Below are positions 53,531-62,215 of a stretch of 64,000 bases of DNA, one piece after another. The notes beneath the pieces are model-generated. The model was not told the DNA's origin. It saw only the letters and a program-made list of their open reading frames with translations, and did not search any database. Position 1 is the stretch's first letter; every line of letters begins with the position of its first letter. The DNA comes from Yeosuana aromativorans (GTDB taxonomy: Bacteria; Bacteroidota; Bacteroidia; Flavobacteriales; Flavobacteriaceae), in the NCBI RefSeq assembly GCF_014646655.1, contig NZ_BMNR01000003.1:1-64000 (forward strand). Reading direction: 5' to 3'. Position numbers and translations under genes: made by a program.

Positions 53531-54895
53531 TTAATTATGGGGTTCAATTTTAAATCCTAATTTATCCAAGCCCTTTTTAACATCTTCATTTTGCATAAAA
53601 TATTTCCACAATAATCCGGTTCTGTAATTTTCTATCATAACAGGTATTGGTCCTTGGTCAATGGCTAAATATCTTGGTACGTACCAATTATCCTGAAAGC
53701 TAAAAGCATCATACGGTCCATATTTACCAATAAGTGTATCATGGTTTTTATATAAATTTTTGAGCATTTTCATGCTTGCGTCTGGTGTATAAGGAAATGA
53801 TGATAAAGCAGCCGTAGGAGCTATAACACCAAGGTCATTTCCAGGTCTGTGGCCAGCATAACCTTTTATGGAATAACTTGAGGTTAAGCCCCACATACTA
53901 TCTCCGTAACCCTTAAAATTATTGGGGTTCTCAATTGCATACTTATGATGGATTATTGCTTGATTTTGGGTCAATTTCCAATAATCTGCATATTGGTCTT
54001 TTAATCCTTTTGGATTCAATCCCAAATAGGAATAATGCGCCCAAAACAATGGGCCTACCAAAGCATCATCATGCTCATAGTAGTTCAACACTAGGGCTTC
54101 ACCGTACAAAGAATCTCTTGAAACAATTGCTCCGCTTCTTGCCCACCCTTTATCATAAACTGACTTATCAATGGAATGTGTTGGTGATGAAGCTGCCAAA
54201 ACATACATGATTAAACATTCATTATAACCACCTACTGGAAAATTCATGTCCCATCCGTAATTTGGTGACCAGTGCCAATACAAGACATCCTTTCCATTTT
54301 TGGTGTACCAATCCCATTCTACCGATTTCCAAAGTTTTTCGATTTTAGTTACCAATTCTTGTTCTTTATCATTTCCGCCTCTGAAATATTCAGCGACTGT
54401 TAACAATCCCTGAACCAAAAAAGCGGTTTCCACCAAATCGCCACCATCATCCTTTTTACTAAAGGGCAGCACTTTACCTGTTTCACCATTCATCCAATGC
54501 GGCCATGCACCATGAAAACGATCTGCTTTATTTAGAAAATCAATAATTTTAAGATATCTGTTCAATGCCGCTTGGCGAGAAATAAAACCCCTTTCAACAC
54601 CAACCAAAATGGCCATCAGCCCAAAACCGCTTCCACCAGTTGTTACCGTGTTTTTTGGTGATGTTGGGTAAACACCATCCATGTGCAAACGCTCTCTGGC
54701 CAAACCTGAGTTTGGTTCGGCGCCTTCCCAAAAGTAATTAATGGTCTGCTTTTGAACAGTGTCCAATAAGGCACTCTCAATAATTGGTTTGGAATTATCT
54801 TTAATGTCAGCAATTGATTCTTTCTTTTTATTGCAATTAAACAAAAGAATTGCAACACCAAAAAAAGATATTATTTTTAGTTTATGATACGTCAT
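53531..54895 (-). CDS. GH144-type (PF10091) hydrolase, copy 2
   Basis: This 454-aa putative lipoprotein (ILLFNC, Cys21) is a clear paralogue of copy 1, with the same motif order: TINYFWEGAEPNSGLARER, VTTGGSGFGLMAILVG, RFHGAWPHWMNG, DDGGDLVETAF (Asp149, Asp153, Glu156), YWHWSPNYGW, GPLFWAHYSYLGLNP, GHRPGNDLGVIAPTAAL and DQGPIPVMIENYRTGLLW. The two copies are well diverged outside the motifs, so they may differ in chain length or linkage preference. It follows a pair of hairpins after the LamG gene and precedes copy 1 by 10 bases. Confidence 0.88.
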   Translation of the reverse strand: MTYHKLKIISFFGVAILLFNCNKKKESIADIKDNSKPIIESALLDTVQKQTINYFWEGAEPNSGLARERLHMDGVYPTSPKNTVTTGGSGFGLMAILVGVERGFISRQAALNRYLKIIDFLNKADRFHGAWPHWMNGETGKVLPFSKKDDGGDLVETAFLVQGLLTVAEYFRGGNDKEQELVTKIEKLWKSVEWDWYTKNGKDVLYWHWSPNYGWDMNFPVGGYNECLIMYVLAASSPTHSIDKSVYDKGWARSGAIVSRDSLYGEALVLNYYEHDDALVGPLFWAHYSYLGLNPKGLKDQYADYWKLTQNQAIIHHKYAIENPNNFKGYGDSMWGLTSSYSIKGYAGHRPGNDLGVIAPTAALSSFPYTPDASMKMLKNLYKNHDTLIGKYGPYDAFSFQDNWYVPRYLAIDQGPIPVMIENYRTGLLWKYFMQNEDVKKGLDKLGFKIEPHN

Positions 54896-54917
54896 TTTGG
54901 AATGGATGATAAATTTA

Positions 54918-55020
54918 GCTGCATTATTTAAATGCAGCCAAATTCAAATAAAAACAAACAAATACTCAAAAACAATTAAACTAAAACCTTAAATACTAGA
55001 ATGAGTGTTTAAGGTTTTAG
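54918..55020 (-). promoter_or_regulatory. Two hairpins between the LamG and GH144 genes
   Basis: Just after the LamG stop on the minus strand is a perfect 13-bp inverted repeat (54981-54993 with 55008-55020, core AAACCTTAAA). An 8-bp one (GCTGCATT at 54918-54925 with AATGCAGC at 54931-54938) follows. Neither is followed by a strong U-run, so they may be partial terminators or RNA-stabilising structures that set SusC/SusD/LamG levels above the enzymes. Confidence 0.6.
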
Positions 55021-55031
55021 CCAATTAAAAA

Positions 55032-57407
55032 TTAATTATTGTTCATGATTGCTTGTATCTCTTCAGTTGTTAATACATGGTCAAATAGATAGAGTTCATC
55101 TATCTCGCTTGAATCTGATAGGTGCCCCCAGCCTATAAAGTTAGGCGCTCCAGAACCAATGGAAAGATCCGTGCAACCTGCCCAGCTTATTGGTGTAGAT
55201 CCCAAACTTCCGCTATTAGCAACTGCAACACCATTAAAATATATCTGGGTGGTAGTTGTTGAAACAGTAAATGCAATATGCACCCATTCGCCTGCGGTAA
55301 CATCTATGACATCGCCATCATTCCAAACATCACCTCCATTACCAACTTGTAGCTTAATACGTTGCTCTGTAGCACTACCCTCTCTAAAAAGCCTAAACCC
55401 AGAATTTCTATCGTCTGTGTCATTAACCCTTGGAGGCGCCACCGTTAAAATTCCGGCCCTATCAGGGGTTGCATTTACTTTATACCAGAAAGCGCCACTA
55501 AATTCATCAGTAAATAAATTGGCGATTGGATATGATATGTAAGAATCTGTTGCTCCTAAATAGGCATCAGTTCCAAGAACACTTTCTCCTGCAAAACTAG
55601 GTGTACCTACCTCAGTTCCATCTGTATTGGTTACTTTATTGGTATAGGTTCCATCAAAAGGCATATACAATGTTGAGCCAAAATAAGGTGGTGTGTATGA
55701 GCCTCCAACAATTTGCACAACCTCTTCGGGTGATAATGCTTTGTTATAGAAACGTAATTCATCTATTACGCTACTGTCTGACAAATGATTCCAGTAAGTA
55801 AATGAAGGTGCACCTGATGCTATTGTAAACGTGTTGCATCCTGTCCAATCAATTGGAGCCGCTAACGTAGCCGAATTCACTTCAACACCATTAAAATAAA
55901 TTTTACTTTCTGTATCTGAAATAGTAACGGCAACTTGTACCCATTCACCAGCAGTTACGTCAATTATACCTCCATCATTCCAACTTTCTCCCGTTCCTGT
56001 TCCAACATTTAATTTGATACGCTGCTCTGTGCCACTTCCTTCCCTAAATATTCTAATTCCTTGCTTTCTGTTTTCTGGAGTATCATTTCCAATAACTAAA
56101 ATACCCGCTCTATCTGGGCTTGAATTAACCTTATACCAAAATGTAGTACTGAATTGGTTGCTCATCAAACCATCCGCAGGATATGTTAGATAAGAATCTG
56201 CAGCTCCTAAATAGGCTCCATCACCCACGTAAGATTGGTCTGTAATCTCGGGAGACCCGGATACTTCAGCTGCTCTACCGCCTATTAAGTCTATATATCC
56301 ATGATCAAAAGGCATGTAAAATGATTCTCCGGCATATTGAGGAACATAAGGGCTGTAAGAATTAATCATGATTTGAATGTCTGATTGCGACAAAGCCTTA
56401 TTAAAAATGCGCAATTCATCAAAATCACTATTATCAGATTTATGATCCCAATACGAAAAAGTTTCGCCTCCAGAACCAATTGTAAGAGGTCCCACTCCCG
56501 TCCAGTCAATTGGAGCGTCTAAAGTTGCTGAATTCACTTCAACACCATTAAAATAAATTTTAGTTTCGGTTTGAGAAATGGTAAAAGCCACATGAACCCA
56601 TTCACCTGCGGTAACATCAATAACGCCACCGTTATTCCAACTTTCACCAGTACCAGTACCAACATTTAATTTGATACGTTGTTCTGTAGCACTACCTTCT
56701 CTAAACAATCTAAAGCCTTGAGTTCTGTTCTCATCAGCACCAGCAACTAAAATACCTGCCCGGTCTGGGTCTCCACTTACTTTATACCAAAACGCAGCAC
56801 TAAATTCATTACTTTTTAATCCATCCGTTGGAAACGTCAAATAAGAATCTGTTGCGCCTTTATAGGCATTTGTACCAGCATAACCACTTCCGGCAAATCC
56901 TGGGGAACCAACTTCGTCAGCAATTTTAAAACCTATTAAATCTCTGTAGTCACCATCAAATGGCATATACAGGACTTCTCCATCAAATAAGGGAGTATAT
57001 GGCGGTTGTTTGCTAAAATTAACTTCACTTGTGGTTGTTTTACCTTCTATATCTGTTGCTGTTACTTTCAGCACATGATCACCATCAACTAAGTTATTAT
57101 AAGTATATTCTTCTAGTGCTCTTCTATAGTCATTAAAAGAATTAAAACCAGTTATTTTACTGCCATCCATGAATATGGAAATATCTGCTATCTCAATATC
57201 ATCCGTAACTTCAATTTTTATGTTAATTGAGGTCACATCTTCAAACACTTTTATTGCAGTTCCTTCTGTTGGAGTCACTATTTTAACTACTGGCGCAGTC
57301 TCATCAACTCCCGGATCAACTTTTGTTATGGGGTCAATACCATCATTACACGACACTGCAATTAGTATCATCAAAAGCCCAATTATGTATTTTAATATAT
57401 TTTTCAT
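55032..57407 (-). CDS. Triple-LamG surface lipoprotein (candidate glycan-binding protein)
   Basis: The 791-aa lipoprotein (LIAVSC, Cys20) sits where SusE/SusF-type surface glycan-binding proteins are encoded, directly after susD. After an Ig-like domain (about residues 38-135) come three laminin-G-type (LamG_3) repeats of about 215 residues each (about 138-350, 351-565, 566-791). Each has the landmarks YMPFDG.Y.D or YMPFDHGY, AFWYKV or TFWYKV, PDRAGIL, FREGS.TEQRIKL, DVTAGEWVHVAF-like and KIYFNGVEVNSATL. The repeats are similar at protein and DNA level, so they arose by duplication. Binding is inferred; it may give multivalent hold on one polysaccharide. Confidence 0.87.
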   Translation of the reverse strand: MKNILKYIIGLLMILIAVSCNDGIDPITKVDPGVDETAPVVKIVTPTEGTAIKVFEDVTSINIKIEVTDDIEIADISIFMDGSKITGFNSFNDYRRALEEYTYNNLVDGDHVLKVTATDIEGKTTTSEVNFSKQPPYTPLFDGEVLYMPFDGDYRDLIGFKIADEVGSPGFAGSGYAGTNAYKGATDSYLTFPTDGLKSNEFSAAFWYKVSGDPDRAGILVAGADENRTQGFRLFREGSATEQRIKLNVGTGTGESWNNGGVIDVTAGEWVHVAFTISQTETKIYFNGVEVNSATLDAPIDWTGVGPLTIGSGGETFSYWDHKSDNSDFDELRIFNKALSQSDIQIMINSYSPYVPQYAGESFYMPFDHGYIDLIGGRAAEVSGSPEITDQSYVGDGAYLGAADSYLTYPADGLMSNQFSTTFWYKVNSSPDRAGILVIGNDTPENRKQGIRIFREGSGTEQRIKLNVGTGTGESWNDGGIIDVTAGEWVQVAVTISDTESKIYFNGVEVNSATLAAPIDWTGCNTFTIASGAPSFTYWNHLSDSSVIDELRFYNKALSPEEVVQIVGGSYTPPYFGSTLYMPFDGTYTNKVTNTDGTEVGTPSFAGESVLGTDAYLGATDSYISYPIANLFTDEFSGAFWYKVNATPDRAGILTVAPPRVNDTDDRNSGFRLFREGSATEQRIKLQVGNGGDVWNDGDVIDVTAGEWVHIAFTVSTTTTQIYFNGVAVANSGSLGSTPISWAGCTDLSIGSGAPNFIGWGHLSDSSEIDELYLFDHVLTTEEIQAIMNNN

Positions 57408-57427
57408 ATTATTTAGTTTAAATCAAT

Positions 57428-58951
57428 TTAATTCTCCAACGGTAAGGCATCTACTTGAGCCTGTGGATAAGGCAGCATAGCCTTATCAGCGCTAAAAGTT
57501 CTACCATCATAGCTTAACTCATTATAATCACCTAATCTGATTAAATCAAAATATCGAATGCCCCATTCCAATCCTAATTCGGCAAATTTCTCGTTCAAAA
57601 CGTCTTGAGTTGTCACTCCAGAAATGGGTAATAATCCAGCACGTTGTCTTACAGCATTAACCGCTTGGTCGGCCGTCATTGCTGAACCTGTAGCACCATG
57701 TGTTAACGCTTCGGCATACATGAGTAAAATCTCTGCATAACGAATGCAAATATTATTTTTACCAGCTCCATAATTGTTTCTACCAGCGGTTAATTGAATA
57801 GACGGCAAATAGTGTTTTCCGCTTGAAAACAGTGTACGCACATTATCCTCTATAACATCCCCATCCCTGGTTGTATTTGAAATAAAAGAAGGCAAGGTTG
57901 CATAGTTTGGATCTGATTGTATTTCAGCAATTCCCTGATTGGTGAACAATACACTAGTCTCTAAACGTACCGTTTCATTTCTATCAAGCATAAACTTGAT
58001 ATACTTTAAACTAGGCTCATAAAAACCCCATCCTCCTTCTGCATTTGCTCTTGCAGGTGTATATTTTGCTGGTCCGAATGGTGCGTACAAATGATAGAAT
58101 GTATCGCCTGTTCCTGAATTGTAATCTGAATATTGCATTTCCAACAAGTTTTCATCACTCAACTCACCAGGCTTTTTAAATTCCTCATAAAAATCTGGAA
58201 ACAACGAAAACTTCCCTGAAGCTATTATTGCACCAGCGGCATCAGCAACACCTTGATAGTTTTTAAGTTCTTGATTTGCCATGGCCTTTAAAGCCAAAGC
58301 TGTGTACTTGGTAACACCTCCTGGAACATCTTGACGTTCATTTGGTCGCATATCTGGAAGATACGGCATAGCTTCATCCATTAAATCTGAAATATATTGC
58401 ATTACTTCATCCTTGGTAGCTACACCTGCTTCAATTTCATTATCTGGAATAGCCGTATTGATAATAAATATGCTACCCCATAATCTGGATAAATTAAAAT
58501 GTAACCAAGCCCTTAACACTTTGGTTTCGGCTATATATTGATCGGCTCTGTCATAATCACTTGGATCTGCAAGTTCTTTATAATTTTCAATTAAAGAGGC
58601 AGCGTTGTTTACACTAACTATATCTGCATAATGTAAATTCCAAAGCGAATTATACATCCAGTTGTCTGGGCTATAAATATAGTTATCCGTATCCTGTAGT
58701 GGTACTTGATCTCCACCTGCATTTACATCATCTCCTCTAACAGCCATTAATAAATATTCTTCCCATCCTCTGGTAGCAAATGCATTATAGGCTCCAATTA
58801 ATGGTTGAATCATTTGATCTGTATCACTATAATCTACATCACTTGTATTGACCTGACCTGCTTTAATATCCAACTTATCACTACATGAAAGAAAGCTTAT
58901 TAAAATAAGTGATAAGACACTTAAACTAAATTTGTTTTTTAAATTTTTCAT
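57428..58951 (-). CDS. SusD/RagB-family glycan-binding lipoprotein
   Basis: SusD-like proteins are surface lids on SusC transporters and bind the oligosaccharide to be imported. The 507-aa lipoprotein (LISFLSC, about Cys23) has the family's helical TPR-like frame: TDQMIQPLIGAYNAF, SLWNLHYADIVSVNNAASLIE, AETKVLRAWLHFNLSRLWGSIFI and the C-terminal RYAEILLMYAEAL, VNAVRQRAGL, WGIRYFDLIRLGDY. ATG at 58951 is chosen over the TTG two codons earlier. It starts 11 bases after susC. Confidence 0.96.
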   Translation of the reverse strand: MKNLKNKFSLSVLSLILISFLSCSDKLDIKAGQVNTSDVDYSDTDQMIQPLIGAYNAFATRGWEEYLLMAVRGDDVNAGGDQVPLQDTDNYIYSPDNWMYNSLWNLHYADIVSVNNAASLIENYKELADPSDYDRADQYIAETKVLRAWLHFNLSRLWGSIFIINTAIPDNEIEAGVATKDEVMQYISDLMDEAMPYLPDMRPNERQDVPGGVTKYTALALKAMANQELKNYQGVADAAGAIIASGKFSLFPDFYEEFKKPGELSDENLLEMQYSDYNSGTGDTFYHLYAPFGPAKYTPARANAEGGWGFYEPSLKYIKFMLDRNETVRLETSVLFTNQGIAEIQSDPNYATLPSFISNTTRDGDVIEDNVRTLFSSGKHYLPSIQLTAGRNNYGAGKNNICIRYAEILLMYAEALTHGATGSAMTADQAVNAVRQRAGLLPISGVTTQDVLNEKFAELGLEWGIRYFDLIRLGDYNELSYDGRTFSADKAMLPYPQAQVDALPLEN

Positions 58952-58962
58952 ATTCAATTTTT

Positions 58963-61900
58963 TTAGATTTTTATATTAACACCAAAGGTATACACACCCG
59001 GAACCGGATATGTCTGTCTGTCTACTCCATCGGAAACCTCTGGATTAAATCCGTTGTATTTGAAAAATGTAAATGGACGATCTGCTGTTAACGTAAATCT
59101 GGTTTCTGGCATGTTTTTGCCAAAAAGTTTTTCACCTTTTAAAGTATAGGCTAATTGGATATTCTGAATTCTAAAAAAATCGCCGTCTTCAACCCAGAAA
59201 TTACTTAATTTTTGATTCCATCCTTTACGTAGGCCTGCTGATGATGGATATGAATTACTAGTGCCTTCTCCATGCCATCTGTTGATGGCCAAATCAGCAT
59301 CCATATTGGTGTCATTGGTGAAAATAATCTCACCACGTTTTCTGTTTAAAATTTTACTTCCTGTTTGGCCATAGAAGCTTACTGATAAATCAAAATCTTT
59401 ATAAGAAACCCCTATATTACCTCCATACATGATTTTTGGTAAGTAAGATCCTAATACCTTACGATCATTATCATCGATAACACCATCATTATTAGCGTCT
59501 TTATAAATTAAATCACCAGGAACCAAATTGTTGGCAACCGCTATGGGATCTGCATCAATTTGGGCTTGATTTTGATATACACCCATTGTTTGATAGCCGT
59601 AAAATGCTTTTATTGGTTGTCCCACTATGGTTCTTTGTCTAAATTCAGCACTACCAGCGTCAATGTATCCTTTTGGATCGGTGAGGCTTATTGTTTTGTT
59701 TTTTAACGTTGTAAAGTTAGTGCCAATTGAATAGCTGAAATCTGGTGATACTGTTTTGTTCCAATTAACGGCCAATTCCAAACCTTGGTTTCTAATCACA
59801 CCTGAATTTTTCTCTATTGTAACATTAATAATAGGCACAAAAACGGGCATGATGGCATTTTTGGTATCCCTAATATAATAGTCTGCATCAATAGTCAAAT
59901 TATTGTCAAGCAGACCCAAGTTAATCCCGAAGTTATTTTCTTCAATAACTTCCCAAGTATTGTCAGTATATGTACTACTGGATGTTATTCCATTTGTTTC
60001 AATATCTCCTATATCTGTTGAAATAGAGGTGATGGTATTTGTTCCAGAACTAGCGGCAACATTATCATTACCCAATTTACCCCAACTGGCTCTTAATTTT
60101 AAATAATCAAAAACACCATTGTTTTTCATAAAATTCTCATTGGAAATCACCCAGCCAGCACCCACTGACGGAAAGTAACCCCATGGATCTTTAGTGAATT
60201 TTGATGAACCATCGGCTCTTATTGTTCCATATAACAGATATTTATCCTTGAAATTATAAGCTGCTCTACCAAAATAAGAAACACCATATCTTCTGCCTAC
60301 ACTTCCACCTCCAACTCTTGAAGTAACATCTGTTGCGTTAACAAACCATGACGTTTCCAAATCAACTGATTTGATATTGGAACCGTTTGCACTAAGATTG
60401 TCATTAGCTTCATCTCTGTAGGATGTACCACCCATTAAGGTTAGATTATGGTCTCCAAATGAATCTGTATAGGTTAAAATATTGTCCCAAATTTGGTTTG
60501 AGTAGGTATTGTCTACTCTGTTGATGCTGGAAATCCTGTCAACATTATTACCCAAATTATAGGGCAGGTTAACATAGCGTTCATTGATTACTGAAAAATC
60601 GTGATTATATGTTGTTTTAAAGTTCAACTTATCAGGTATCAAATCAACTTGAAAATAAATACTTGATAACAGTTTACGAATCTTCAATTGATTATTATTG
60701 TAACGCATTGCAGGAAATGGATTTTGCGTATTACGATAACCTAAAACCTGTGCATTAGAATAATGATCAGGGAAAGCATTAACCATATACGCATCATTTA
60801 CAGGATCTACAACAGGCATTATAGGTACTGCAAAATAGGCTTGAAACCAAGCGGCATTTTCAGCATTATATTTTGTGGCATTACTAAAAACCGAATTAAC
60901 ACCTATTTTAAATCTATCGGAAAGTTTTACATCAATTTTAGAACGAACATTAAATCGTTCATATTCATTTTTCATGTCTAAAATACCTTCTTGAGAAAGA
61001 TAATTGGCGCCCACAGAATATGTTACATTCTCTGAACCTCCAGTAACCCCTAAGCTATGGCTTTGAATTAAGCCTGGTCTTAAAATTTCCTTAAACCAAT
61101 CTGTATTAACATCTGGCACATTTGGATTGACTCTACTACGCCCGTAGCGCTGCATGGCATTTAATATAAAATTAATATCGGCCTGTGAACCCGACTCATA
61201 AGCCATAGTTGTGAATTGCTCTGCATTTGCCAATTTCAAAACGTTTTGAGCAAACTGAACGCCCGTGTAACCATCATATTCAAACTTAGGTTTCTGTTCA
61301 ATTCCTCCTGTCTTTGTTTTAATAATAATAACACCATTGGCCGCTCTAACACCATATATAGCTGAAGAAGATGCATCTTTTAAGACTGTAATGGATTCAA
61401 TATCCTTGGTATTTAAAAAATCAATATTGGTATAAAACATGCCATCAACAACATATAATGGTTTAGTATTATCATTATTATAAGACCCAATACCTCTAAG
61501 TCTAATGGTAGGCGAGTCCCCAGGAGAGCCTGTACTTACAACTTGTACTCCAGGCACTTTACCTTGCAGTGACTGCATCACATTGGCTGTTGGTGTTCTT
61601 TCCACGTCTTCAGATTTAACTGTGACAATAGATCCCGTCAAATCAGATTTTTTCTGTGTACCATAACCAACCAAAACAATCTCGTCTAATGATTCAACAT
61701 CGATGTCCAAAGCCACATTGATGACACTTTGATTGTTAACAGTTATAGTTTTTGTTTTGAAGCCTATAGAGGTAAACTCTAAGGTTTCTCCACTGTCTAC
61801 TTTAATGGAGTAGTTTCCATCAAAATCTGTGCTCGCTCCCCTGCTGGTTCCTTGCACAATGACATTCACCCCCGGAATTGGCTGACTGTCTTCAGAACTA

Positions 61901-61992
61901 GTGACCGTACCCGTAACCGTAATATTTTGGGCATAACCGCTAACGGTGAGTAGAGTTAGTAATAAAAGAATAATTTTTGCTTTCATATACAT
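58963..61992 (-). CDS. SusC/RagA-family TonB-linked outer-membrane transporter
   Basis: This protein of about 1009 aa imports glycan oligomers across the outer membrane using TonB energy. In order it has a signal peptide (to about residue 22, SGYAQ), a carboxypeptidase-D-like domain (about 23-110, TGTVTSSEDSQPIPGVNVIVQGT), the SusC signature after VLVGYGTQKKSDLTGSI (about 116-132), the plug domain (RLRGIGSYNNDNTKPLYVVDG and SITVLKDASSSAIYGVRAANGVI) and a 22-strand barrel to the end. It is the first structural gene of the PUL. The region upstream holds five T(G/A)ACGT(A/G) elements that may control it. Confidence 0.96.
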   Translation of the reverse strand: MYMKAKIILLLLTLLTVSGYAQNITVTGTVTSSEDSQPIPGVNVIVQGTSRGASTDFDGNYSIKVDSGETLEFTSIGFKTKTITVNNQSVINVALDIDVESLDEIVLVGYGTQKKSDLTGSIVTVKSEDVERTPTANVMQSLQGKVPGVQVVSTGSPGDSPTIRLRGIGSYNNDNTKPLYVVDGMFYTNIDFLNTKDIESITVLKDASSSAIYGVRAANGVIIIKTKTGGIEQKPKFEYDGYTGVQFAQNVLKLANAEQFTTMAYESGSQADINFILNAMQRYGRSRVNPNVPDVNTDWFKEILRPGLIQSHSLGVTGGSENVTYSVGANYLSQEGILDMKNEYERFNVRSKIDVKLSDRFKIGVNSVFSNATKYNAENAAWFQAYFAVPIMPVVDPVNDAYMVNAFPDHYSNAQVLGYRNTQNPFPAMRYNNNQLKIRKLLSSIYFQVDLIPDKLNFKTTYNHDFSVINERYVNLPYNLGNNVDRISSINRVDNTYSNQIWDNILTYTDSFGDHNLTLMGGTSYRDEANDNLSANGSNIKSVDLETSWFVNATDVTSRVGGGSVGRRYGVSYFGRAAYNFKDKYLLYGTIRADGSSKFTKDPWGYFPSVGAGWVISNENFMKNNGVFDYLKLRASWGKLGNDNVAASSGTNTITSISTDIGDIETNGITSSSTYTDNTWEVIEENNFGINLGLLDNNLTIDADYYIRDTKNAIMPVFVPIINVTIEKNSGVIRNQGLELAVNWNKTVSPDFSYSIGTNFTTLKNKTISLTDPKGYIDAGSAEFRQRTIVGQPIKAFYGYQTMGVYQNQAQIDADPIAVANNLVPGDLIYKDANNDGVIDDNDRKVLGSYLPKIMYGGNIGVSYKDFDLSVSFYGQTGSKILNRKRGEIIFTNDTNMDADLAINRWHGEGTSNSYPSSAGLRKGWNQKLSNFWVEDGDFFRIQNIQLAYTLKGEKLFGKNMPETRFTLTADRPFTFFKYNGFNPEVSDGVDRQTYPVPGVYTFGVNIKI

Positions 61993-62069
61993 GATTGAAT
62001 TAATTTGTTTAGTTGAGTACAAGATAAAATGAATTTAACTTTTGTAATAAAATCAGTTTACGCTTTAAA

Positions 62070-62213
62070 TACGTCACTAAGCCATTTTACTTATAAACAG
62101 CTATTATTGACGTATCATTAAGTTACAAAAAAGTGAGTAAATATTGCGTTTAAAACGTTATATGACGTAGTTTTGACGTGTTAAAATATTAAAATAACGT
62201 AGTTTTTGAAGTA
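62070..62213. promoter_or_regulatory. ACGTA repeats upstream of susC: candidate regulator operator
   Basis: T(G/A)ACGT(A/G) elements occur at 62070 (inverted, TACGTCA), 62108, 62163, 62174 and 62195. The last three form two copies of a longer unit, TGACGTAGTTTTGACGTG and TAACGTAGTTTTTGAAGTAG. They fill the gap between susC and the regulator gene, whose product has a LuxR-type HTH. No convincing TAnnTTTG box was found for susC. Confidence 0.55.
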
Positions 62214-62215
62214 GA

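Noticed and set aside
52159-54895. True glucoamylase (alpha-1,4-glucan) activity from the family's old name
   Set aside because: The PF10091 label is historical; the acid motif and gene neighbours fit GH144 better, and no starch-related genes are nearby.
55032-57407. Assembly duplication as the cause of the three LamG repeats
   Set aside because: The copies differ at many positions and the reading frame stays intact through all three, so they are real, diverged domains.
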